DNA from: Paraspadella gotoi
Lineage: Eukaryota > Chaetognatha
Assembly (NCBI GenBank): GCA_051294375.1
Contig: CM119271.1
Location: forward strand, 9,820,291-9,884,290
Length of the DNA stretch: 64,000 bases
Direction: 5' to 3'
Positions 1-10,741 of this stretch are shown here, in pieces. The notes beneath the pieces are model-generated. The model was not told the DNA's origin and did not search any database. It saw only the letters and a list, made by a program, of their open reading frames with translations. Each line of letters starts with the position of its first letter. The first letter of the stretch is position 1. Made by a program: the position numbers and the translations under genes.

Positions 1-1050
1 AGGTGAGAGGGGCGTGGTAGAAGATGATGGTGGGTAGTATTAGCGGTAGGTTTAAAACTTTAAACGAGGACAGTTGAATGTAATAAATGAAATACAAAAA
101 AGTTAATGTACACGATTTTAAAAAAAAAAGAAGAAAAAAACATTCTAGACAATGTTGCCACTGTCCACTGACCTTTTGGCGTTTTTTTATTTTTCACTTT
201 TAAGGGCTCCTTCCAAACCGGGCCTGGGTCTTTGGAACAACTCGCCGGTCTTGTTGGAAGACGAATATGCGTCTCCAAGTTGGTGGATTAAGAAAACTAC
301 GATTAAGCCGTGGGCAATTTTTTCTTCATCTACATTTTACAGCGAACCCCGCGGCGAGACGAGAGTTTAAAGACTTCAAAGAAAAAAAAGGGGTTTTACC
401 CCTCATGAGCCGAATCGTGTTATGTTGGCAAAGAAAACAAACCCAGTCGAAAGTTAACTTTCGATTGAAGCAAGCTTTGGATCAAGCTTTGGATCAAGCT
501 CGTCACGAGGCCGCCGGACGATGACTTCCGGATGATCGCTTGAACCTCACAAAAGATATCGATGCACGCTGACCTCGGAGTTGAGACTTGAAAAAGGCGC
601 CGAACTCAACCACAATAAGGAAACAAATTATTAAAAACAACGAACGACCAAAAAAAAAGGAGGGACGACGACAACCAAACAAACCAACAACCATCTTGCA
701 ACAACAAAAACGGCTACTTGGGCGACGACTATGACGACGACGACGACGATTTAGCAGCAATGAAAGTATAATGGAGAGAGCAACGAATCGGCAGGGGATG
801 GGAAACGAAATATGCGTTTGTGTGAGGTCGGTGGAACGGGCATGTGGAAATCGAAGCTTGGTGGAGTGGTGGAACGGGGTTTGTGGAAAGAATGCAGAGG
901 AAAGTGGAATGGAATTGCGAAAGAAAGACGTGAATGGATTGGATTCATACGGGATGAATGGATTTTCTGAGAAATGACATCGGGGGCCGCGCTGGATGAT
1001 TATGAGACGGAACACGAATGAGATTTGGAGGGAGAAAATCTAGTATCAAA
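1..1050. other. No recognisable gene; A-rich, low information
   Basis: I see no convincing coding sequence, RNA gene or mobile element. There are short GAC/GAY triplet tracts at 722-755 and minor duplications (ATCAAGCTTTGGATCAAGC at 480-500). Confidence 0.6.
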
Positions 1051-1475
1051 AGGCGGAGAGGATTGATTTTGGTTTTGTGGAGTTGAAGAACAGAGGATTA
1101 GCTGACATATTAATTTGAGACTGGCCTGATGAATTGGAGGACTGACAAATTGAATTGAGACTAACAGATGATAGACGACTGCACAAACTTGAATTTGAGA
1201 CTGGCTGATGAATGGGAGACTGACAAATGGAAATTGAAGATTAACAGAGTGGATTAGAGACTGAGCAAATTGAATTTTGAGACTGGGCTGCATGAATTTA
1301 GGAGCTGACAAATTGAATTGAAGACTATCAGATGGATTTAAAAGACTGACAAATTGAATGGACTGCTGATGAATTGGGAGACTGACAAATGAATTGGAAG
1401 ACTAAACAGATGGATTAGAAGTACTGACAAATTGAATTTGAGGACTGGCTGATGGAAATGGGAGACTGACAAGTT
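1050..1475. repeat. Degenerate tandem repeat (GACTGACAAATTGAATTGAG type)
   Basis: Alternating phrases GACTGACAAATTGAATTG, GGCTGATGAATGGGA and CTAACAGATGGATTAGA recur about every 30-40 bp, with many indels. It is non-coding. Confidence 0.8.
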
Positions 1476-1699
1476 TTATTAAAGTTTGATGGATGTGATT
1501 ATGACAGCCTGACTTAGTGAAAAGACGTGCCGGCAAGAAGATGGATTTAGCAGACGGGACGGACGGAAGACGGATCGAGGAGGTCAGTTTTATGTGATTA
1601 ATATTTTGATTAATTATGTGAATAATGAGTATTGATATGTAATATACAGCATTGTCTAGTTGAAGTGCATTAACCGCTATTCAAGAAGGAACGCACGTG

Positions 1700-1795
1700 A
1701 GAGAGATGGAGAGAGAGAGAGAGAGAAGGAGAGAAGAGAGAGAGACGAGAGAGAGAGAAGAGAGATGAGAGAGAGAGAGAGAGAGAGGTATAAGT
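1700..1795. repeat. (GA)n microsatellite, interrupted
   Basis: GAGAGA arrays with AAG and ACG interruptions. Confidence 0.9.
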
Positions 1796-1938
1796 GAAGA
1801 AGAGTATCAGTTGACATTGAAGGATGCGCGGGTGGGCCGACTAATGGGGACGAACGGACGTACTGACGCCGGACGGAATTTTTCGGGTCAGAAAGATGCG
1901 AAGTTGGACGGAGATGGAAAAGGGAAATGTATGTATGC

Positions 1939-2100
1939 GCCGGCCAGCCGCCGCCGCCCGCCGCCAGCCGCCAGCGCCAGCCGCCAGCCGCCAGCCGCCA
2001 GCCGCCAAGCGCCAGCCGCCAGCCGCCAAGCCCCAGCCGCCAGCCCCAGCCGCCAGCCGCCAGCCGCCAGCCGCCAGCCGCAGCACGCAGACCGCCAGCC
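1939..2100. repeat. GC-rich CAGCCGC minisatellite
   Basis: About 20 copies of the heptamer CAGCCGC with CAGCGCC/AAGCCCC variants. Both strands are open in more than one frame because of the repeat; none looks like a real protein. Confidence 0.9.
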
Positions 2101-2394
2101 GGCCCCGCCGCTGCCAGCCGAGCCTCTCTCGCGAATATATACGCCGTTAACGCACTGGCCGCCGTTTCTAAAATATGAAATTATATGTTATTATGCGTAT
2201 CTTCGCTTTTGGTCTAAAAGCTTACGTACGTCAGAAAATTAAAATTGACGTGAGGATTAGACGTACGGGGGCCGGGGCCCGTACCCGCGAGTACGGGCGT
2301 AACGAAAAGGAAACTATCGAGTTGTTAAAAAATATATTTGTAATTTTAGTTATATATAATTTTAAACATTTTTTATTTTTTGTGGAAGATTGAT

Positions 2395-3140
2395 AAGTCT
2401 CTTGCGATGGAATTTTGTTGATCGATTGCACGTCAAGAGTTTGTTTGTCAAAAACTGACCGCAGGCTTTTTGGCAACCGGAAATGAGAGACCAATAGGAA
2501 CAAATTAATTGATGAAAATGAAACAGGTCGGTAACGAACAGGAAATGAAAGACTGGAACACTGAACAAGAAACGAAATATACAATCGAATAAAGAAACAA
2601 ACTTTGATAAAAGAATAAAGGAGCTTACTTTTCGGAAAGAAATAAGAAATAAACAATAAAAGACACCAACAAAATGAGAAATCTGTAAAGGAACAAGGAA
2701 CCAGAACATTGGAAATGAACTAGAAAACGAACAAAGGAAAAGTGGCTAAAAGAGAACAAGATTTAACATAAAAAGAATAGAAAAACAAACAGGATACGAA
2801 CAATGGAAAATTAACGTGCTTAAAAAACGATGGAAACGAACGAGCGGAAACGAACAACTGGAAACGACACGATTTCAAAAATGAAGCCGAAATAACAATA
2901 GACCTTGCGATCTAGCCGGAAAGGAAGCCATAGAGAAGAAGTGGAAAACTGATAAGAATCGGGCCAGCGATAAAAAGTCTGGAGAAAGGCAAAACTCAAG
3001 AGACGCTCTGTCTTCAAAAGGTACATTTGATTCGAGATCGAGAGCAGAGAAAAGAGGAGAGAGATTCGAGAGAATGAGACGGAGAGAGAGAGAGAGAGGC
3101 GGGAGGAGACGAGAGAGAGGAGAGAGAGAAAATGTTTCAA
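2395..3140. repeat. Degenerate A/G-rich repeats
   Basis: Recurrent GGAAACGAAC / GAAATGAAA / AACAAGGAA phrases, then a GAGA tract at 3050-3130. There is no gene. Confidence 0.6.
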
Positions 3141-3261
3141 GTAGCATTTAATTCGATGTCACGTGAATCAGTCCAGTGACGAGTGAATGTAACACTGTGA
3201 ACCGAATCGTTTTTTCCGTTTTTTGACGGCGAAGACCTTTAGGATTTTTTATTACCATTTT

Positions 3262-3455
3262 TTAGTTTGGCGCCGCGAGTACTCGCGGAGCAGCCCATAA
3301 GTCACTCGCGGCCGGCGCGCATATCTCTGTCCGTCGGTCTGTTTCACTTACGTTAAAAAATGGCCCAAAAGTTTGATTTCTCATTGTTAAGAGCAAGAAA
3401 AAACCTCAAACATAAGCGACTGCTAGCGCCGCCTTCAGGAAATCCTAAACTTTAA
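3262..3455 (-). repeat. Dispersed repeat 'R1', partial copy
   Basis: Inverted copy of the family at 5330, 11636 and 19880. Shared parts are the GAGTTGCTCCGCGAGTACTC end (here as CCGCGAGTACTCGCGG at 3271-3286), ACGTAAGTGA-CAGAC, AATGAG, ACCTCAAA and the AAGGCGGCGCTAGCAGTC block. It stops at a 25-N gap. Confidence 0.75.
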
Positions 3456-3469
3456 TCTACTCTCTTTTT

Positions 3470-3494
3470 NNNNNNNNNNNNNNNNNNNNNNNNN
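3470..3494. other. Assembly gap, 25 N
   Basis: Exactly 25 N, like the gaps at 26802, 34254 and 59850. Confidence 1.
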
Positions 3495-3800
3495 ATCGAG
3501 GACAAAGGACGAAGGACAAATAAAGCCGAAAGAATCAAGGACGATGAAAAGAGCAAAGATAAAAGGACAAAGAGAAAAGCAAAATCGAGGACAAAGGACA
3601 AAGCAAAGATGGGAGAACAAAGAAAAAATCTAAAAATGAGAAGACAAAGTAAAGAGCTAAGTTTTCTGACAAAGCAAAGACCAGAGAATCAGGACAAAGC
3701 CAAAACACCTAAGAAGATAGGACAAAGAAAACAGCTAAGTTTTATGACAAAGCAAAGACCAAAGATCGAGGAACAAAAGCAAAGATCACAAATGGCGGAC
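3495..3800. repeat. Degenerate tandem repeat (AGGACAAAGCAAAGATC type)
   Basis: Phrases such as GAGGACAAAGGAC, AAGCAAAGACCAGAG and AGCTAAGTTTT[AC]TGACAAAGC recur with about 35 to 65 bp spacing. There is a short open frame but repeat-driven composition. Confidence 0.75.
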
Positions 3801-4120
3801 GAAAAAAAGAAAACTAAGCCAAATCTCCGCCTCTTCTGGGTTCTTCATCCGTCCTCCACAAAGACTCGTGAACGAAGACGCGAAACCGGGCGCCTTTAAT
3901 GACGTCATTGCGGCGTCATGAACGCCGCGGCGTCAAGAGCGCCGCGATTTCGCGCGAAGAGAGGCGCATTTTTCTTTCTTCCGGCGCTCATCTTCTCGAC
4001 CGATTTACGGCGCGGCCGCTGCTGTCGCCGACGCCGCGGTAGACGCCGCCGCCGCTCTACGTACCAAACGCCCTTATTTTTGCCGCGCTCCATGCGTCGA
4101 GTTTGACTCAGTTTAATTTC
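3780..4120. promoter_or_regulatory. CpG-rich island with CRE and E2F-type sites
   Basis: This 0.3-kb block is dense in CpG, unlike its surroundings. It holds a perfect CRE TGACGTCA at 3900-3907, a half-site GCGTCATG just after, TTTCGCGCGAA (E2F-like palindrome) at 3948-3958, and AAATGGCGG near 3790 (YY1-type). Small ORFs exist on both strands but none looks real. It could be a distant promoter or 5' UTR exon for the ADAM gene at 18 kb or for an unseen neighbour. Confidence 0.4.
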
Positions 4121-5260
4121 TAGGCGGCGCTGCTTTTTGATTTGGGCCGGATACGGACCTCACGTTTTATATCATGCTTAGAGGGAGACGTGTTTCCTTT
4201 CGTAACTGTAGTTCAGCGGGTCCCTCCGTCGGTCCGTCTGTCCGCTCTTCCTTCGGTCCCTTCTTTCTTCCGTCCTTTTCTACGTTAGTCCATACATGTC
4301 CGTACATGTCCGAGATCAAAACCGAAACCAAATTTTTTTCTCTTTTTCTTTTTTCGTCAAGGCGATTCCATCTCACTCCAGCGATTCCATCTCACTCTAG
4401 TATGGCGCCATGGAAATGATCGCATCGTGATTCTTGCCCGAGTCTCCACCGACCCCGCACTCAGATTGCCTACTGAAACAAAATCCAAGGAAATCGTTGA
4501 TTCCGCGTGACTATCACAAATAAAAAAACCCCGTACAATGTAACAATCACTATCATTATCATCGCCACTCGTTGCAACAGGAGCATCGCTGACTCATTTC
4601 TCAGCCACCATCGTCGCCATCTTTTACCACCACCCAACCACCACCCAACCATCTACCCACCACCCAACCACCGCCGCCACTCCCTCCTCTCCCCCCCCCC
4701 AAGCCTCGTCACGCCTTGGCCTTTCCAACCCTTCGGTTTCCATGTTCCTCTACCCGGTGTTCTAAAGCGAATGACATCCATCATACCCTAAACGTTAAGA
4801 TTAGATCATATATATTTATATCGTTGGTTAAAGGATTGTGAGATGTTTTTATAAATAAATTTTATTTCATTTTTTATTTTAAGTTACTATTTTTTTTTTT
4901 TTTTTGCATAAAGTATTAGAATTACTTAAAAAAATGATAGGTCTACTCGATGCTGTATGTGTTTAATCTAAACAAAAAATGAGAATTATTTCAATTAATT
5001 TAAATTGTTTTTAAATTTAGATTTTTTTATCCTAATATTGTTAAATAATAAAATAGGGAAAAAATTAATTGTTTAATTTCTTACTTATTTTTTTTTTAAA
5101 TTTTAAAATATGAAAACAAATTATGACTTAACATTAAGTAATCACTACATTTGAAGAAAAAGTTCAGTAACTGGTTATCAAACAAAATAAAATTTTAAAA
5201 AACCCACTATAATCCAATAAATACAATTAATAAAAAGATTCCGGCTTTTAAGTGTCATTC
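4121..5260. other. Intergenic, AT-rich from 4800; no gene
   Basis: Contains a CCACCACCCAA-type repeat at 4627-4680 and long A/T tracts. There are no coding features I can support. Confidence 0.6.
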
Positions 5261-5329
5261 GAGATAGTCCACTGGGTAGTTGGGCCTTCGACTCTGTTTT
5301 GCTTGAAACGAAACTGAGAAAAAGACTGA

Positions 5330-5777
5330 AACAAGAACGTTAATTCTAATGTGTTGCGCCGCAGTGATATCTTTCATTCTTTATAGTTTTAGGAATTCCT
5401 GAAGGAGGCGCTAGCAGTCCCTTAGAGTTGAGGTTTTTTTCTGTCTTAACAAATGAGCAACCAACTANNNNNNNNNNNNNNNNNNNNNNNNNNNNNNNNN
5501 NNNNNNNNNNNNNNNNNNNNNNNNNNNNNNNNNNNNNNNNNNNNNNNNNNNNNNNNNNNNNNNNNNNNNNNNNNNNNNNNNNNNNNNNNNNNNNNNNNNN
5601 NNNNNNNNNNNNNNNNNNNNNNNNNNNNNNNNNNNNNNNNNNNNNNNNNNNNNNNNNNNNNNNNNNNNNNNNNNNNNNNNNNNNNNNNNNNNNNNNNNNN
5701 NNNNNNNNNNNNNNNNNNNNNNNNNNNNNNNNNNNNNNATAGAGTTGCTCCGCGAGTACTCGCGGCGAAACTAAAAA
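5330..5777 (+). repeat. Dispersed repeat 'R1', copy with internal gap
   Basis: Begins AACAAGAACGTTAATTCTAA and continues TGTTGCGCCGCAGTGA, GGAGGCGCTAGCAGTCCCTT, AAATGAGCAACCAACTA, then 271 N, then GAGTTGCTCCGCGAGTACTC. This copy shows both ends of the repeat. Confidence 0.8.
5468..5738. other. Assembly gap, 271 N, inside repeat R1
   Basis: The gap lies within a dispersed repeat, as expected when short reads fail to cross it. Confidence 1.
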
Positions 5778-6100
5778 ACTCTGTGGAACCGAAACGTCTT
5801 TTTTCTTTCTCGACCTTCAAATTCCTTTCCTTTTTTTCTCTCCTTTTTTTTTTTGCTCTTTTTCTTCCCTTTCTCCTTGGCGCGTTTAAGGGAAAAAAAC
5901 GTCATGGGAGAATAATTGGCTGGATTTTCACTTGGGAGAGTAAACAAACTTGGTATGTGCAAAGTCAGTTTTTGAGTTTTGAGTTTTAAAAAAAAAACGT
6001 TTATTCATTGAAAGTTGTTTTTTTTAGTAAGAATTATTTCCTGACGAAGCTGAGTCGACGTTTTTAGAAATTGGCGTCGATTTCTTTTTTTTTTTTTTTT

Positions 6101-6311
6101 NNNNNNNNNNNNNNNNNNNNNNNNNNNNNNNNNNNNNNNNNNNNNNNNNNNNNNNNNNNNNNNNNNNNNNNNNNNNNNNNNNNNNNNNNNNNNNNNNNNN
6201 NNNNNNNNNNNNNNNNNNNNNNNNNNNNNNNNNNNNNNNNNNNNNNNNNNNNNNNNNNNNNNNNNNNNNNNNNNNNNNNNNNNNNNNNNNNNNNNNNNNN
6301 NNNNNNNNNNN
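6101..6311. other. Assembly gap, 211 N
   Basis: Poly-T on the left, GA on the right. Confidence 1.
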
Positions 6312-6982
6312 GAGAGAGAGACAAAAGCGATGGCGGGAAAAGAGAGTGGGAAAAGACGGGGACAGTTGCGGAGGTAATGAGATTTGAGTCTGCAACGTGA
6401 TGGACAACGGCTGAATGTAGCGCTGAATCAAGGACAACTGAATTAGGAACAACCGAATCTAGAACGAATTAAATCTAAAACTAATGGGGGAGTGAAAAAC
6501 GAGATTTTCAAACAACTCTTACAACACTCAACATTTAAACAAATTAACGAAAGGTTAAACAACAGCTTCGTCCCGATCAATCGAGTTTTGACGAGAGTGA
6601 CTGAATTAATGTAATTAATGTAGACAACAGCTCGGTCCTCCTCATTGGAATAGACAGAACAACATTAAGTGAATAACGCCTCAGAAAATCTTCGCTTCTC
6701 GAAGCCTAAGATTCTTTTCTTTCTCTTCTCCCAACGTATAAATCTCTTTCTATCGCCGCCATTTTAGTCCAAAGCCGGATTGTATTACGAAGCGTGGAGT
6801 TGGTTTTCTTGCGCGAACCAATCGATTGATTAATGGTTGCAATACTATTATTTTTTTTTTAACAAAGGCTTTTTTATTCTGCTTTCTTTTTTTTTTCTTA
6901 TTCTTTCAAGCGAAGCGAACATCTGGAATCCAAAGATTTTTTCGCGGGAAATCAAACCAAGATTAATTAATGCGACCAAGAT

Positions 6983-7000
<18 letters not shown>
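6312..7000. other. No gene; short CT array at its end
   Basis: Degenerate GAATCNAGGACAAC phrases at 6425-6475 and an AAAATGGCGGCG (reverse orientation) at about 6757-6768. Nothing else was recognised. Confidence 0.5.
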
Positions 7001-7013
<13 letters not shown>

Positions 7014-7055
7014 NNNNNNNNNNNNNNNNNNNNNNNNNNNNNNNNNNNNNNNNNN
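7014..7055. other. Assembly gap, 42 N, inside a CT array
   Basis: CT repeats on both sides. Confidence 1.
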
Positions 7056-7523
7056 TCCTCTCTCTCTCTCTCTCTCTCTTTTCTCTCTCTCTCTCTCCCT
7101 CTCCTCTTTTCTCTCTCGTCTCGTCTTCTCTTCGTCTCTCTCTGGTCGCTGTTTTCCAAAATTTTCCGCACCTCTTGCCTCTAAAAAACCTTCTTTGTGA
7201 TTGGTGAGTCAGGAGACAGGTGGACCAATCACGAATTGTCCGATAGTTAAGTGGCCGTCCCTGACGCATAGTTACTTCTTTATCTACTGTATAATTTCAT
7301 TGCATCGATTCCTCTTAAAGTACGCAAATACCTTCTAGAATATTTTGCTCTACGATAAGCAAAAACAAAAAATAGATAAATTTCAGGGAATAAAAATAAG
7401 TATCCCTAATCACCGCAAAATACAAAATAAATTTGAAATGCCCCACGTTCTCTAATTGTAGCTAATTTAACAAAATGTTCTGAAAGTATTGCTAAAGTTT
7501 TTGATACCGATATCCAAGAAATA

Positions 7524-7660
<137 letters not shown>

Positions 7661-8024
7661 AATAGAAAAACCAAATTTCATTATTAATCTGATCCCCATC
7701 GACTTTCTTCTTTTTCTTTCCATTTGCTTTTTCTGTCAGAATGACTCATCTTTTGAAGACATAATCCCCGCACATTGCCTGGTCGCGGTGATAGTTGGTC
7801 GCGGTGATAGTTGAGCCACAGTGATAGGGCAATCTCTCACGGGAAGAGTGTAGTACCAAACAATAAAGAGCGCCTATTTTACCATAATATGTACAAAACT
7901 CGGGTGTATTTAGATATACGCACCTGGGCTTTAATGTCTATCTCTCTCCCACTCTCTTTTTTGTTTCTTTCTCTCTCTCGGTCTCTCTCTCACTTGTCTC
8001 TTTAACTAACTCATCCTCTCTATC

Positions 8025-8639
<615 letters not shown>

Positions 8640-8810
8640 CAGTATACATAAATAAATAAATAAATAAACTATACTGACTTTGGACAGGCTTTAGTGGAGG
8701 TTTAAATTCGAAATTACTCACAAGAACCTGCGAGCTTTTAATCAATACTCTCCCACAGTCTAGTGTTAAATAACTCCCAGAGTAACTGGCTTTCCCACCA
8801 ATGAAGTGAC
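8640..8810 (+). repeat. Dispersed repeat 'R2' copy
   Basis: Shares CTGACTTTGGACAGGCTT, CTCCCACAGTCTAGTGTTAA and CCCAGAGTAACTGGCTT with the copy at 25.1-25.3 kb. It is preceded by an (AAAT)n tract. Poly-purine or tRNA-like promoter boxes are not evident. Confidence 0.7.
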
Positions 8811-9194
8811 ATGTTTTTTTACATATACATATGTCTTAATCAAATATATAAAATACAAATATCTTGAGAATAGATATTTATTTTCGTTAAAAAAAGTTGA
8901 GTTTGATTAATATCGTTTGAATTAACTGAAAGGTAACACGGTTGTGTAAAAAAAAAAATATCGTTTAACGCGCCGAATACATTTGGGATTAAAACGGAAA
9001 TCGAAAATAAAGAGAAAAGATTGAAAGAAAATACACAGACTTGGAATGGAAAGGAAGAACTAGTGATCGAAAGACAATACTAACAGTGTAACAACTAACA
9101 TGTATTAAACGCAAAGACTGAAAAATCAATAATCTACGAATTTAACCTTAGACATTATGATCCTTTCGTTTCGTCGTGGTTGAGATTTAGAAAG

Positions 9195-9333
9195 GAGTTT
9201 GAAATGGATTCAACAACGATTTATTTGAAACAATAATATTAACGGACATGTTTCGGCTCTTGTTCAAGCCTTCATCAGCGTTTGATGAATATTATTGTTT
9301 CAAATAAATCGTTGTTGAATCCATTTCAAACTC
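9195..9333. repeat. Perfect 46-bp inverted repeat, 47-nt spacer
   Basis: The left arm 9195-9240 starts GAGTTTGAAATGGATTC and the right arm 9288-9333 is its exact reverse complement. No mismatch was found when I paired every base (coordinate sum 18528 throughout). Confidence 0.95.
9241..9282 (-). ncRNA. Hammerhead ribozyme-like motif (type I)
   Basis: Read on the minus strand: AACG, then CUGAUGA (9278-9272), a stem II of GGCUU/GAGCC with a short loop, GAAAC (9254-9250), a minimal stem III formed by ACAUGU, the cleavage triplet GUC (9247-9245), then CGUU pairing with AACG as stem I. Stem I can continue, after a 5-nt one-sided bulge, into the perfect 46-bp inverted repeat. The core bases match the hammerhead consensus. 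One deviation is an extra A between CUGAUGA and stem II. Hammerheads with very short stem III are known from Penelope-like elements and retrozymes. Activity is not shown. Confidence 0.55.
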
Positions 9334-9359
9334 TGCTCTGAATTTAACCTTAACCTAAA

Positions 9360-10052
9360 ATTGTTTTTGAGGGCGGGAAATCTTGGGTTTCACTCGCCAG
9401 GGTCAAAAAAAATGGGGGAAAGGGAACTTCCGGTGGAAACTGAACCAAATTTTTTTTTTTTCATAAAATGAGATCGGGTCACGCCCTCGAGTGGCCACTT
9501 TTAGTCCGCCCCGGCGCCATCGCGACCTCCCGTGGCTGGTGGCGTGACCGTCGTGGCGCCGATCGACGTAGAAACGCTTGGCGCTACCTTTGAGACAAGG
9601 TCCGGATCACTGTGCAATGCTCGGTTAAACCCTTGGGTCACTGTGATCGATCTCTCGGGCGAATAGAACTGAAGTCGACGCGAAATTAATTCCGACCTGA
9701 GTACGTGCCGAGACTGGCGGGTCACGTGATAGGGTCGCGTGTCGAGGTCGTCGGGCAGGATGTTTTTTTTTTTACGGGTCGAGTGACCTAACTCTTCTTG
9801 TCGTTTAAGATCGATTGCAGAGAAAAATGTCTGGATAGTGGATACTAAAAAGGAATGCAAAGAAGGGTCTCGTGGCCGCCATGAGGGTTGTGAATGTCTG
9901 GCTAACAACGCCGAGTTGAAATTATGGTGGAACGGAACATGGGGTAGCATGGGATGGCATCGAATGGCATGGGGATGGATTGTCGTTGAGCTCTTGACTT
10001 TTTTTTTCTTCGATTAAACTTATGAGAATAATTCAAATTTCAAAATAGTTAA
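9360..10052. other. No gene recognised; GC-richer block 9480-9950
   Basis: A 149-codon open frame on the minus strand (9950-9501) has ordinary composition but no domain I recognise. There is no splice or poly(A) evidence. It ends in an assembly gap. Confidence 0.35.
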
Positions 10053-10567
10053 NNNNNNNNNNNNNNNNNNNNNNNNNNNNNNNNNNNNNNNNNNNNNNNN
10101 NNNNNNNNNNNNNNNNNNNNNNNNNNNNNNNNNNNNNNNNNNNNNNNNNNNNNNNNNNNNNNNNNNNNNNNNNNNNNNNNNNNNNNNNNNNNNNNNNNNN
10201 NNNNNNNNNNNNNNNNNNNNNNNNNNNNNNNNNNNNNNNNNNNNNNNNNNNNNNNNNNNNNNNNNNNNNNNNNNNNNNNNNNNNNNNNNNNNNNNNNNNN
10301 NNNNNNNNNNNNNNNNNNNNNNNNNNNNNNNNNNNNNNNNNNNNNNNNNNNNNNNNNNNNNNNNNNNNNNNNNNNNNNNNNNNNNNNNNNNNNNNNNNNN
10401 NNNNNNNNNNNNNNNNNNNNNNNNNNNNNNNNNNNNNNNNNNNNNNNNNNNNNNNNNNNNNNNNNNNNNNNNNNNNNNNNNNNNNNNNNNNNNNNNNNNN
10501 NNNNNNNNNNNNNNNNNNNNNNNNNNNNNNNNNNNNNNNNNNNNNNNNNNNNNNNNNNNNNNNNNNN
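10053..10567. other. Assembly gap, 515 N
   Basis: The largest gap of the window. Confidence 1.
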
Positions 10568-10741
10568 TTTTTTTTCATTTCGCTTTTCAACGGCATGAAA
10601 ATCGTTTTAATTCGTTTTAATCGCTAATTTCGTTAATCCGGTGCTCGTAATCGCGAAGCGTTGGAAAGATTTAACGAAGTCCGGAAGTGATATAAAGGAT
10701 TTTGGATGGTGGAAGGGAAGGGGATTGGGGGGGGAGAAGGG

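Larger units (their letters stand above)
9151..9339 (-). mobile_element. 189-bp hairpin element with 13-bp flanking direct repeats
   Basis: GAATTTAACCTTA occurs at 9138-9150 and again at 9340-9352, bracketing 189 bp. Inside is a perfect 46-bp inverted repeat (9195-9240 with 9288-9333) around a 47-nt loop that holds a hammerhead-ribozyme-like core on the minus strand. The direct repeat looks like a target-site duplication. No other copy was noticed in this window. Confidence 0.55.

Noticed and set aside
1939-2240. Ala/Ser/Pro/Arg-rich proteins in several frames
   Set aside because: Heptamer minisatellite open in multiple frames on both strands; no sign of selection on one frame.
5428-6452. 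Long frames spanning N runs
   Set aside because: Frames are open only because unknown bases cannot contain stops.
9501-9950. 149-codon open frame, minus strand
   Set aside because: No recognisable domain, signal, splice sites or repeat-family membership; kept only as a note in the region entry.
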